Positions 48,215-55,899 of a stretch of DNA of 64,000 bases are shown here, piece after piece. Within the stretch, counting starts at the first letter, position 1. Each line of letters begins with the position of its first letter. The notes beneath the pieces are model-generated. The model was not told the DNA's origin, did no database searches, and saw only the letters and a program-made list of their open reading frames with translations. The position numbers and the translations under genes were made by a program. This stretch comes from Luteimicrobium album (GTDB lineage Bacteria > Actinomycetota > Actinomycetes > Actinomycetales > Cellulomonadaceae), in NCBI RefSeq assembly GCF_030161555.1, contig NZ_BSUK01000001.1, positions 2,294,001 through 2,358,000 on the forward strand. Reading direction: 5' to 3'.

Positions 48215-49047
48215 CGGTCCTCTCGGTGTCCTCCGAGCCAGCGGGGCCGGGCGGGACCGTGCTTGCGCGGTGGCGAGCGGTGCTCGAGGACCGGTGGGGC
48301 GTCGTCGGCGGCGGGCTCGACGACCCGCAGCACGACGGGCCAGTCGGCCGGCGGCTCCCCGAACGCGGTCCGCGACTGCCCGACGACGGTGCGGGCGAGG
48401 GCCCGCCCGCCCGCGAACCCGACGACCGCGCCGATGCCGAACGGCACGACCCGGCCGAGCGTGAGCCCGACGTGCTTGGTGAGCTGGGTCCGCAGGAACT
48501 TGTTCGCGAGGGCCCGGTTGACCTGGGCGAGCGTCGAGGCGGGCATGGCGGTGAGCAGGGTCTGACCCCATGCCAGTCCCGACCCGGCTGCCGCCTTCTG
48601 GACGGTCGCCGCGCCCTTCGCGCCGAGCACGGAGGCGAGGAGCAGCGCGCGGCGGCGCTCGGCGTCGACGACCTCGATCCCGTGGACCTCGGCGACGGCG
48701 AGCGCGAACGCCGCGGAGCTCGCGAAGAACGTGGCCACGTCGCTCGAGCTGAGGACGAGCCCGGCGCCCGTCCCGACCGCCGGTACGGCCGCCGCCACCC
48801 CGACGGCGCCACCCGCGGCCCCGAGGACGGTCGCGTACTCCTTCTCGAGGATCCGGACCAGCTGCGCCGGACCGGCCTCGGGGTTGCGGCGCCGCAGGGA
48901 CTCGACGTGCCGCCGGATCGCGGGCGCCGGGATCGCCACGGCGCGGTCGAGGATCGCGTCGAGGACCGGGGTCGCGCGCGCGACCTCGCGTCCCGTGGCG
49001 TCCGCTGATGCGGGGACGGGCAGACCGGGCAGCGCCTCGTTCGCCAT
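48211..49047 (-). CDS. EcsC-like hydrophobic protein
   Basis: A 278-aa protein with a Gly/Ala-rich hydrophobic core ([20 protein letters not shown], then [20 protein letters not shown]) and a second Gly-rich stretch ([19 protein letters not shown]). The [20 protein letters not shown] segment is like EcsC-family proteins. Function unknown. Likely translated together with the SRPBCC gene through the ATGA overlap. Confidence 0.65.
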   Translation of the reverse strand: MANEALPGLPVPASADATGREVARATPVLDAILDRAVAIPAPAIRRHVESLRRRNPEAGPAQLVRILEKEYATVLGAAGGAVGVAAAVPAVGTGAGLVLSSSDVATFFASSAAFALAVAEVHGIEVVDAERRRALLLASVLGAKGAATVQKAAAGSGLAWGQTLLTAMPASTLAQVNRALANKFLRTQLTKHVGLTLGRVVPFGIGAVVGFAGGRALARTVVGQSRTAFGEPPADWPVVLRVVEPAADDAPPVLEHRSPPRKHGPARPRWLGGHREDR

Positions 49048-49049
49048 GG

Positions 49050-49555
49050 TCAGGCCGTCGCCTCGCCGGCGTCCACGGCCGACGCGGGCTCGACGAACTC
49101 ACGCTTCACGACGACGCCGGCCTCGAGCGTCCGCCCGACCGTGCAGGTCTGCTCGATCGAGCGCTCTGCGACGGCGAGGACGCGGTCGCGCGTGGCGTCG
49201 TCGAGCGCGGAGAGGTCGAGTTCGATGATCTCGGTGAGCTCGGGGTAGCGGTCCTCCTCGAGGTTCTTGACGCCCTCGACGCGGATCGTGACCTTGTAGT
49301 CGTCGCCGAGCCGGCGCGCGAGCGGGACGTCGCTCGACATCCCGGCGCAGCCCGCGAGGGCGACCTTGAGGAGCTCGCCGGGCGTGAAGACCGCGCCCGC
49401 GCTCGAGGGTCCCATCTCCACGGTGGCGCCGCGGCCGGAGAACCCCGGTACGTGCGCGGGCCGGTGCGCTCGACCCACAGCGGGTCGGTCGCCGACGGGC
49501 TCGACGTGGGGATCGCGTCGGTCTCGGTCGCGGGTGTCGTCGTCTCGGTGCTCAT
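49050..49555 (-). CDS. OsmC/Ohr-family protein (frameshift)
   Basis: About 168 aa once restored. The two redox-type cysteines of the OsmC fold are present in [16 protein letters not shown] and EQTCTVGRT, so a thiol peroxidase role against organic hydroperoxides is likely. The ATG at 49555 opens [16 protein letters not shown]. The frame breaks at the C4 run 49443-49446, where [16 protein letters not shown] needs one more base. The stop lies 2 bp before the EcsC-like gene start, so the three genes probably form one operon. Confidence 0.85.
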
Positions 49556-49628
49556 CCGGGCATCATCCCATCGGTGTGTCGGTACGCACGGGCGCGGCTC
49601 GTGCTCTCGGGCCGCAGGCCCACCTACG

Positions 49629-50477
49629 ATGACCAACATGGCCGACGACGCAGCGATTCCGACCACGCCCCCGCGCGGCACCGTCCCCACCCCGTACGAG
49701 GACCTGCTGGCGCGCGTCCTCGCGGAGGGCACGCACAAGGACGACCGCACAGGCACGGGGACGCGCAGCGTCTTCGGCGCCCAGCTCCGGTACGACCTCG
49801 CGCAGGGCTTCCCGCTGGTCACGACCAAGCGGGTCCACTTCAAGTCGGTCGCCTACGAGCTGCTGTGGTTCCTGCGCGGCGAGTCGAACGTGCGCTGGCT
49901 CCAGGAGAACGGGGTGAGCATCTGGGACGAGTGGGCCGACGACGACGGCGAGCTCGGCCCCGTCTACGGCGTGCAGTGGCGCTCGTGGCCCACGCCCGAC
50001 GGGCGGCACGTGGACCAGATCGCGGGCGTGATCGACCAGATCCGCACCAACCCGGACTCGCGCCGTCTCATCGTGTCGGCGTGGAACGTCGCGGACATCC
50101 CCCAGATGGCCCTGCCCCCGTGCCACGCGTTCTTCCAGTTCTACGTCGCCGACGGCAGGCTCTCGTGCCAGCTCTACCAGCGGTCGGCGGACCTCTTCCT
50201 GGGCGTGCCGTTCAACATCGCGTCGTACGCGCTGCTCACGCACCTCGTGGCCGCGCAGACGGGCCTCGAGGTCGGGGACTTCGTCTGGACGGGCGGGGAC
50301 TGCCACGTCTACGACAACCACGTCGAGCAGGTGAGGACGCAGCTCGCCCGCGACCCCTACCCGTACCCGACGCTGCGGGTCGCGCCCCGCGACTCGATCT
50401 TCGACTACGCGTACGAGGACCTCGAGGTGCTGGGCTACGTGCACCACCCCGCGATCAAGGCGCCGGTGGCCGTCTAG
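49629..50477 (+). CDS. thyA: Thymidylate synthase
   Basis: Makes dTMP from dUMP with methylene-tetrahydrofolate, 282 aa. The catalytic Cys is in [12 protein letters not shown]; folate and dUMP residues lie in [45 protein letters not shown] and [11 protein letters not shown] 49629 is used; ATG 49638 (MADDAAIP) is an equal candidate because no clear RBS separates them. The TAG stop shares one base with the folA start. Confidence 0.96.
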   Translation: MTNMADDAAIPTTPPRGTVPTPYEDLLARVLAEGTHKDDRTGTGTRSVFGAQLRYDLAQGFPLVTTKRVHFKSVAYELLWFLRGESNVRWLQENGVSIWDEWADDDGELGPVYGVQWRSWPTPDGRHVDQIAGVIDQIRTNPDSRRLIVSAWNVADIPQMALPPCHAFFQFYVADGRLSCQLYQRSADLFLGVPFNIASYALLTHLVAAQTGLEVGDFVWTGGDCHVYDNHVEQVRTQLARDPYPYPTLRVAPRDSIFDYAYEDLEVLGYVHHPAIKAPVAV

Positions 50478-51046
50478 TGCTCGCGCTCGTCTGGGCGCAG
50501 GCGCACGACGCCGCCGGGCGTCCCGTGATCGGCGCGGGCAACGCGCTGCCGTGGCGGGTCCCCGAGGACGCCGCCCGCTTCAAGGCCCTCACGCTCGGGC
50601 ACCCCGTCGTGATGGGCCGGCTCACCTGGGACTCGCTCCCCGCGCGGTTCCGGCCGCTGCCCGGCCGCACGAACGTCGTCGTGAGCCGGCAGCGCGGCTG
50701 GCTTCCCGTGCCCGACGACGGCGCCGCGGCGGGCGCGGACCTCGCCTCGGGCGAGGCGGACGTGAGGGGCGCGCCGACGGTCGAGGAGGCGCTCCGCCTG
50801 GCCGTCGAGGCGCCGGGCGGTGAGGAGACGTGGGTCGTCGGGGGTGCGCAGGTCTACGCCGCGACGATCGGGCACGCCGACCGGCTCGAGGTCACCGAGC
50901 TCGACCTCGAGGTCGAGGGGGACGCGTGGGCGCCACCCGTCGACGGGGGCGTCTGGGCCGCCCGGGACACGGGCGCGTGGGAGACGTCGCGCTCGGGCGT
51001 GCGGTACCGCTTCGTCAGCTACGAGCGGGCGGCCGCCCGCGCCTGA
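50477..51046 (+). CDS. folA: Dihydrofolate reductase
   Basis: Regenerates tetrahydrofolate after ThyA, 189 aa. Visible are LVWAQAHDAAGRPVIGAGNA, NALPWRVPEDAARFKALTLG (catalytic Glu/Asp region), HPVVMGRLTWDSL and VVGGAQVYAATI. The GTG start is taken because it overlaps the thyA stop by one base (TAGTG), a typical thyA-folA coupling. A Gly/Ala-rich insertion near residues 75-95 makes it longer than the 160-aa norm. Confidence 0.94.
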   Translation: MLALVWAQAHDAAGRPVIGAGNALPWRVPEDAARFKALTLGHPVVMGRLTWDSLPARFRPLPGRTNVVVSRQRGWLPVPDDGAAAGADLASGEADVRGAPTVEEALRLAVEAPGGEETWVVGGAQVYAATIGHADRLEVTELDLEVEGDAWAPPVDGGVWAARDTGAWETSRSGVRYRFVSYERAAARA

Positions 51047-51051
51047 GCCGG

Positions 51052-51246
51052 TCAGCGGTTGATGAGGTAGCCGGTGAAGAGCCCGGCGCCCAGCGCGACG
51101 GCGAACACCGCGGCCTGCAGCCAGAGGCTCCCGGCGCGGAACCAGCGCCGTCGGGCCCGGCGTGCGGCGCGCTCGTGAGCGCGGACGCGCGCGGGCGAGG
51201 TCGTGGAGGCGGCGGCGCCGTCCACCGTGAGGTCGAACGTTGTCAT
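51052..51246 (-). CDS. Small single-pass membrane protein
   Basis: A 64-aa ORF from ATG 51246 with a basic N-terminal half (ERAARRARRRWFRAG) and one membrane helix (LWLQAAVFAVALGAGLFTGY) ending LINR. Orientation is inside-positive. The start follows caggggcagttccag. No family is recognised. It is convergent with folA. The 250 bases between it and the tRNA hold no gene. Confidence 0.6.
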   Translation of the reverse strand: MTTFDLTVDGAAASTTSPARVRAHERAARRARRRWFRAGSLWLQAAVFAVALGAGLFTGYLINR

Positions 51247-51497
51247 CTGGAACTGCCCCTGGGTGGTGCGTACGTACGTGACGCCGGAGCGGCGGCCTCG
51301 TGACCCGTCGCTCCGGCTCTGCCACTCTCCCCGGATCGGCAGCCTCACGCAGGGTGAAGGATGCCGTCGAGCGGGTGAAAAACGGGGGCTCGCAGGGCCG
51401 GGTCGTAACGATTCGGGCGAACCGCCGTGGTTCGCGCGGGCACAGGCCGTCCCGGTAGGCTGGCGCGCGTCCCCGGACCGCTCCACGAGCGGCCCGC

Positions 51498-51570
51498 GCG
51501 CCTGTAGCTCAGGGGATAGAGCACCGCTCTCCTAAAGCGGGTGTCGGCAGTTCGAATCTGCCCAGGCGCA
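51498..51570 (+). tRNA. tRNA-Arg (anticodon CCT)
   Basis: A 73-nt cloverleaf: acceptor GCGCCTG pairs with CAGGCGC, the D arm is GCTC AGGGGATA GAGC, and the anticodon stem CCGCT/AGCGG encloses loop CTCCTAA (anticodon CCT at 51531-51533, reading AGG). The T arm is GGCAG TTCGAAT CTGCC and the discriminator is A. The CCA end is not encoded. Its 3' half is the attachment site of the adjacent element. Confidence 0.96.
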
Positions 51571-51574
51571 CCGA
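51546..51574 (+). repeat. attL: tRNA-Arg 3' end direct repeat
   Basis: The 29-bp repeat starts GGCAGTTCGAATCTG and ends GGCGCACCGA. It covers the T arm and acceptor 3' strand of the tRNA plus four bases. It is identical to 55813-55841. Because the repeat includes the end of the tRNA, integration keeps the tRNA intact. Confidence 0.9.
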
Positions 51575-51627
51575 AAGTGTTGCGCTGACCTGCGCATATG
51601 CGTAGACGCCCGGCGCGGGCGCATCGT

Positions 51628-52607
51628 CTACGCCTCGGCCTGTGGCCGTTTACTGGCGGTATTCACGACAGCGCCCACGGAATTGTCGAGAACGCTCCGC
51701 ACGTCCGGGCTCTCGTGGGTTTTCGGCACGTAGTGGCGCGCGGTGACGTTCTCGTGGCCGTGTCCGAGATGCTCAGAAGATATTTTCATCCCCTCGTCCG
51801 GCTCGATCAGCGTCGCCACCGTGCGGCGGAACGTGTGCGGCGTGACCCACCCGAACCCGGCCTCGGCGCGGATCTTCCGCCACGCCGCGCGCACGTTATT
51901 GGGTCGCGCAACGTGCCGACCGCGGACGGGAACACGAGGTTCCGAGGGTTCTCGCCCGTCTGCTCGACGCGGCGGCGCATGAGCATGTCGACGACGAACC
52001 GGGGGAGGCGACGGCGCGAGGTCGTCGTCTTGGGGTGCTCCTGGCGGATCAGTTTCCGCGGCCTGCGCTCCTGGTCCTCGCGAACGACGGTCGCCGTGAC
52101 GAGCAGGGTGCCCTCGTCGAGGTCGACGTCGTCCCAGCGCAGCACGAGCACCTCGCCGATGCGCATCGCGGTCCCGAGCATGAGGTCGACGACGTCGAGG
52201 AGGTCACGCGTGGGCGGCCGGCCGCGCTTCGGGCGACCGCTCGTCGTCTCCCGCTCCTGCCACGAGATGACGCAGACGCGGAGCGTCTCGACTTCCTCGA
52301 GCGTGAGCGGGCGCGGGTCCGGCGTCTTGCTGTGGATCTTCGCGACGTTGCGGATCGGGTTCGTGGCCGCTGCCCCGTGCCGCACTGCGAGCCCGAGGAT
52401 CCCGGAGAGCACGGTCTGGGCGAGGATCGCGGTCGGCGGCCCGACGCCGTCGGCGACGGCCTTCAGGTGCCCGTCGAGCCGCGTCACGGTCGCCTCGCGG
52501 ACGCGCAGGTTCCCGACGGCGGGCAGGGCGTGCATCTCGAGCACCTCGCGGTACCGGCGCACCGTGTTGATCGCGAGGTCACTGTCGACGATCTCCGCGA
52601 CCCACAC
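51628..52607 (-). pseudogene. Tyrosine recombinase (integrase), 5'-truncated and frameshifted
   Basis: Site-specific recombinase that would have inserted the element at tRNA-Arg. It retains the core-binding domain (LTAVAEVWVAEI before the GTG, then NTVRRYREVLEMHALPAVGN) and the catalytic domain: GTAMRIGEVLVLRW (Arg I), TPHTFRRTVATL (H-x-x-R), and LGHGHENVTARHY with the Tyr nucleophile. The arm-binding N-terminus (about 80 aa) is missing; the frame meets a stop just beyond 52660. A one-base loss in the G3 run 51901-51903 splits it (LRDPNNVRAAWRK restored). It is probably non-functional. Confidence 0.88.
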
Positions 52608-52666
52608 CTCGGCGACGGCGGTCAGGCGCGTGTCCCCGGTCAGGTCATCCCCGCCCGGCGCGGTGC

Positions 52667-53284
52667 GCCGCGGGCGGCAACCACCACGCCCTCATCGCCC
52701 GGCACTACGGGATCGAGGGCGGCGACCCCGCGCGACACACGACGACGTCGGAGGAGTAGCTGCGCACCCTCACGGCCAACGGCGAGAACATGTCGCTCGC
52801 CCAGCACCCGGAGGCGCTGCTCACCCCGTACTACGGCAACTCGCGCGGCGGCCGTCCAGCCTCCGACCCGATCGGCACCCTGACCACGCACGACCGGTTC
52901 GCTCTCGTGCACCGCCACAACTCGGGTGGCGCGGAGATGACAACGCCGGTGTTCGAGGAACTGCGCACGCTCACGGCGGGCGGCACGCAGTCGCTCCTGC
53001 AGCATCCGCGGCCGGAGGTCACGCCGGCCGGCCTCGAGCGCGCTGAGCGCATGGTCCCCGAGGTGCTGTACCGGATGCTCCGCCCGCACGAGGTCGCGAA
53101 GGGCATGGCGTTCCCCGACACCTGCGACTGGGACGTCCCCTACTCGAAGGGCAAGCGGAAGGGCAAGGCCCCGTCCGCGCAGGACAAGGTCAAGGCCGCC
53201 GACAACGCTGTCACCCCACCCGCGACCCGCGACATCGTCGGGGCGGTCGTCCAGGCCATCACTGGAAAGGCGGTGCTCTCGTGA
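52667..53284 (+). pseudogene. C-terminal remnant of a cytosine-5 DNA methyltransferase
   Basis: About 206 codons matching the C-terminal half of phage-type Dcm enzymes: GGNHHALIARHYG, LTPYYGNSRGGRPASDPIG, TLTTHDRFALVHRHNSGG, RPHEVAKGMAFPDTCDW and NAVTPPATRDIVGAVV. Catalytic motifs I and IV (PCQ, ENV) are absent because the 5' half is lost. An in-frame amber codon at 52757-52759 interrupts the remaining part (TTSEE, stop, LRTLTANGENMS). The longest open piece starts at 52790. It ends in a GTGA overlap. No restriction enzyme gene accompanies it. Confidence 0.82.
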
Positions 53285-53288
53285 GCGG

Positions 53289-53450
53289 TCAGACCTCCCT
53301 GTCCTCACCGGTCGTGAGGTCGATCGTGATGCGCCCCTCGAACTGCTCTTCGGCTTCTGCCTCAATCCGCCGCCGTGCTCCCGGGTCCTGGTGCCAGGTG
53401 CGACCGCGAGAGACGATCCAGTCGATCGCACCGATGCCGTCTCGGACAGC
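53289..53450 (-). other. Possible minus-strand gene remnant
   Basis: On the minus strand the bases read DGIGAIDWIVSRGRTWHQ, then DPGARRRIEAEAEEQFEGRI and TIDLTTGEDREV before a TGA at 53289-53291. The composition looks protein-like and is acidic and amphipathic, but no start codon is found in this frame. It competes with the plus-strand ORF at 53375. It may be the C-terminal end of a small phage protein. Low confidence. Confidence 0.25.
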
Positions 53451-53671
53451 GAGAGCAGGCGCGCGCAGCCGCTGCGGCCGAGCGTCGCGAGCGTGAGGAG
53501 CAGGCGCGGCTCCGCTGCCAGGAGATCGACCGGTGCCCGCTCTGCGACGCGGACGGGTACGTCGTCGAGTCGACCGGCGTCCGGGTCTGCTTCCACGACC
53601 CCGAGGCCGCAGAGCGGGCCAACCGCGGCGCGGACCAGTGCCGCCGCGTCCTGTCCGAGGCCACCGCGTGA
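53375..53671 (+). CDS. Small zinc-ribbon-like element protein
   Basis: A 98-aa ORF whose second half looks coding: a charged helix (QREQARAAAAAERREREEQA) then a Cys pair and Cys-x-His (DRCPLCDADGYVVESTGVRV, CFHDP), a probable zinc-binding knuckle. The N-terminal 28 residues look non-native, so the real start may be a nearby ATG in another frame plus an indel. It overlaps the next gene by 4 nt (GTGA). No named family. Confidence 0.5.
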   Translation: MLPGPGARCDRERRSSRSHRCRLGQREQARAAAAAERREREEQARLRCQEIDRCPLCDADGYVVESTGVRVCFHDPEAAERANRGADQCRRVLSEATA

Positions 53672-54190
53672 GCGGCCGACACGCGGCCGACGACGACGAG
53701 GCCCGCCGGTGGGCGACCTACCTCGAGAAGATGCGCGGGTGCGTCGAGGAGTTCGTCGACGGGTACGTCAAGCTCGGCGGCCTCATCGTCCGCGAGGGCT
53801 CGCCGGCCGCGGGCGGGGGCGGCGGCCGGTCATCCGGCGCGTCGATCCCCGTCCCTGTCCGGCTCGAGATCATCGACACCCGCGCCGTCGTTGACCACGT
53901 CGTCGACACGCACGTCCCCATCGTGCGCGGGGTGCTCCGCGTGGGCCTGTGGTCCGACCGGGACCGCGTCCGCGGGGCGCGGCACCGTCGCCGGGCTCCG
54001 GTTCCTCGGGGCGGCCCTGTGGCCCGTCTACGACGCAGACCCGACGCTCGGCGACACGGTGACCGACGCGCTCTGGCAGGCGCGCGGCGAGGTCGGCCGG
54101 CATACGGGGGAGGGGATACACCCGTTCCGCCTCGCGCGCCCCTGCGAGGCGTGCGGCGCGACGGCCGTGTGGGCGCAGCCCGAGACATAG
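53668..54190 (+). CDS. Actinophage-like hypothetical protein (frameshift)
   Basis: About 173 aa once restored. It opens with a charged segment (WATYLEKMRGCVEEFVDGYV), then IPVPVRLEIIDTRAVVDHVV and a C-terminal zinc-ribbon-like half (HTGEGIHPFRLARPCEACGA). The frame breaks in the G4 run 53973-53976, one of the few places where a base seems extra: removing it joins DRDRVRG to RGTVAGLRFLGAAL. This layout recalls conserved hypothetical proteins of actinobacterial prophages. It ends early after CxxC, so it may be truncated. Confidence 0.55.
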
Positions 54191-54350
54191 CGCACCCGGT
54201 GCTCGTCGTACGGAGCGGTGAGCGGCTCGTCGACGGCTTCGCTCGTGTCTGCGATTAGGTAGCCCCAACCTATTGAGTGTCAGACGTAACGCTGCTAGCG
54301 TCCGCGTGGGCCTGATGGAGGGGGCCCGGACAAGTCAAGAGACAGGGGGA

Positions 54351-55231
54351 ATGATGCAACTTAGAAGATTGCTCGCGGTGCCGCGGCGGCCATTCTGGTG
54401 ACCGCGGCGTTCGTCGCACCGAGCGCGCACGCTGACGACGCTGGCACGCCGACCGACGGCGCGACCCTGGCAGCGTCCGACTTCCTCGACGCGGACACCG
54501 CGACGGCTACTGACGACAGCCAGGCCGACCAGAGCGACCAATGCGATCTCGACATCTCAGAGCGTGTCGGAGCCTGGACCTGCCCCGACACAACACCCGC
54601 AAAGGCCGTGGCCATCGAGAAGGAGGCCCTCTCGAGCCTTCTCGCCGAGGGGAAGATCAGCAAGGCGGAAGCGTCAGAGGAGACCGTCAAGCCGCTGTCG
54701 ACCGGGACGATCTGCGACATCTCTGGCTGCTGGACCCTTATTGACACCGCTCACACGACGTACTCCGGCGGAGTCGCCTACGGATACGGAACGATCGGAC
54801 TCGGGTCCGCTCAGATGTACTTCAAGGTCACGGCGTCCGGTGCCAAGACGACCTCCTACCCGTTCTGGTTCAAGGCGACCCGCGGGACCAGCCAGACCGT
54901 GCTCGAGGGCGAGCGGTTCTACGTCTCCTCAGCACACCCCGGTGGAAACAAGGAGTCACCTCGCAAGACGTTCGGCCCGAAGGTATTCGGCACGAAGTCG
55001 GCTGACGTCTCGTCGCAGTGGCCCAAGCCCGGCGCGACCACCTACGAGAACACGACGCAATGGATCACGATCGTTCACGAGGCGTCGTGGCGCGACATCT
55101 CGTCCGCGTACCCCGGACGCTGGTACATGTGGGCGAAGTCGTACAAGGGTCACCGCCAGTCTTCGGGTGCGTACTACTTCCAAGAGTCGCTCCCGTCTCA
55201 GCCGCGTCTGTCGAGTTACTCGGATGACTGA
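54351..55231 (+). CDS. Secreted protein of unknown function, element cargo (frameshift in signal peptide)
   Basis: About 293 aa once restored. The ATG at 54351 after gacagggggaatg opens MMQLRRLLA. One base lost near 54374-54380 hides the signal peptide, which then reads GAAAAILVTAAFVAPSAHA. The mature part has an acidic N-terminal region, four cysteines (DQCDLDI, WTCPD, TICDISGCWTL) likely forming disulfides, and a beta-rich C-terminal domain with many aromatic residues (RFYVSSAHPGG, TQWITIVHEASWRD, AYPGRWYMWAKSYKG). No family is recognised. Codon use is less GC-rich than in flanking chromosomal genes. The next gene overlaps it by 8 nt. Confidence 0.7.
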
Positions 55232-55430
55232 CGAGCAAGCTGCTGTCTTCGTGAACTGGGTGGAGCTAGGCGAGGATCTCTGGACAGCGACGTGGCAGCG
55301 AGGCGAGGAGTCGCGCGACATCCACGGGTCCCGTGATGAGGTGATCGCCTGGGCCATCGCGCAGGATGCAGGAGCGCGATGGATCTTCGATGCGACGGAG
55401 AACGGGTACGTCCCGCTCAACCCCGCATGA
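55224..55430 (+). CDS. Small acidic protein overlapping the secreted cargo gene
   Basis: A 68-aa soluble ORF from ATG 55224 (MTDEQAAVFVNWVELGEDLW) ending YVPLNPA. It overlaps the stop of the secreted-protein gene by 8 nt, so they are translationally coupled. A strong terminator follows at once. A cytoplasmic partner or immunity-type role is possible by arrangement only. No family recognised. Confidence 0.6.
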   Translation: MTDEQAAVFVNWVELGEDLWTATWQRGEESRDIHGSRDEVIAWAIAQDAGARWIFDATENGYVPLNPA

Positions 55431-55433
55431 GAA

Positions 55434-55480
55434 CGAGGCCGCCCCGCTACCACGGCATCCGTGCTGGCGGGGCGGCCTCG
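55434..55480 (+). terminator. Terminator after the element cargo operon
   Basis: A perfect 14-bp stem, CGAGGCCGCCCCGC (55434-55447) with GCGGGGCGGCCTCG (55467-55480), and a 19-base loop, followed by TGTCTATT. It could also terminate the minus-strand ORF beyond it. Confidence 0.85.
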
Positions 55481-55502
55481 TGTCTATTCGACGACGGGCG
55501 CG

Positions 55503-55764
55503 TCAGCGGTGCTGCTGGCGCTGCTTCTCGAGCTCAAGACGCTCGCGTTCGAGGTCGAGCCGCTGCTGCTCGAGCGTGCGCTGCTCGGCGGCAGCGGCAG
55601 CGGCAGCGGCCCCGCGCCGGGCCTTCGCGTCGCGCGTGCTCCGGGGTGGGCGACCGAGCGCCAGATCCCGACGGGGAGCAGGAGCAGCCACAGGAGCACC
55701 CGGCCGAGCCACTCTGTGGGGTCCCACCGAACCCGGGGCGATTCAGGCGTTGGCGTTCGGCCAA
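55503..55764 (-). CDS. Possible small membrane/coiled-coil protein (two frameshifts)
   Basis: A patchwork of three minus-strand frames reads like one phage-type protein of about 87 aa. It has an N-terminus MAERQRLNRPGFG, a membrane segment TEWLGRVLLWLLLLPVGIWR, and a charged coiled coil AEQRTLEQQRLDLERERLEL ending EKQRQQHR. Two single-base shifts would be needed (near 55710-55725 and 55625-55640). It is the last feature before the right attachment repeat. The rest of the 469-bp stretch 55431-55899 holds terminators and the repeat. Confidence 0.4.
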
Positions 55765-55812
55765 GACCTTCGAGAGTGATGAGAGCCGCGGGTGGCTACG
55801 GGGCTGCGATTG

Positions 55813-55841
55813 GGCAGTTCGAATCTGCCCAGGCGCACCGA
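55813..55841 (+). repeat. attR: second copy of the tRNA-Arg 3' end
   Basis: A 29-bp perfect copy of 51546-51574, including the T arm and acceptor 3' strand but no other part of a tRNA. It marks the right end of the integrated element. Confidence 0.9.
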
Positions 55842-55843
55842 CG

Positions 55844-55880
55844 ACGGACGCCCAGCACGCGCTGCGTGCTGGGCGTCCGT
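55844..55880. terminator. Strong hairpin at the element/chromosome border
   Basis: A perfect 17-bp stem, ACGGACGCCCAGCACGC with GCGTGCTGGGCGTCCGT and a 3-base loop, begins 3 bp after attR. Before insertion it would have lain directly behind the tRNA gene, so it is probably the tRNA's original terminator. It also ends the minus-strand sugar ABC operon. Confidence 0.85.
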
Positions 55881-55899
55881 GCGTTCCGAGGAAGGGGGC

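Larger units (their letters stand above)
51546..55841. mobile_element. Remnant integrative element in tRNA-Arg(CCT), 4.3 kb
   Basis: The segment is bounded by a 29-bp direct repeat: the tRNA 3' end (51546-51574) and a copy at 55813-55841. Just inside the left end is a tyrosine integrase pointing at the tRNA. Inside are a decayed cytosine methyltransferase, two small zinc-ribbon-like genes, a secreted protein with a small partner, and a membrane/coiled-coil ORF. Base composition is visibly lower in GC around 54240-55430 than in the flanks. No replication, packaging or transfer genes remain, so it is a deleted prophage or integrative element. Confidence 0.88.

Noticed and set aside
54240-54300. 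Palindrome TAGGTAGCCCCAACCTA before the cargo gene as a second attachment site
   Set aside because: It has no second copy that I can find; more likely a regulatory repeat or chance.
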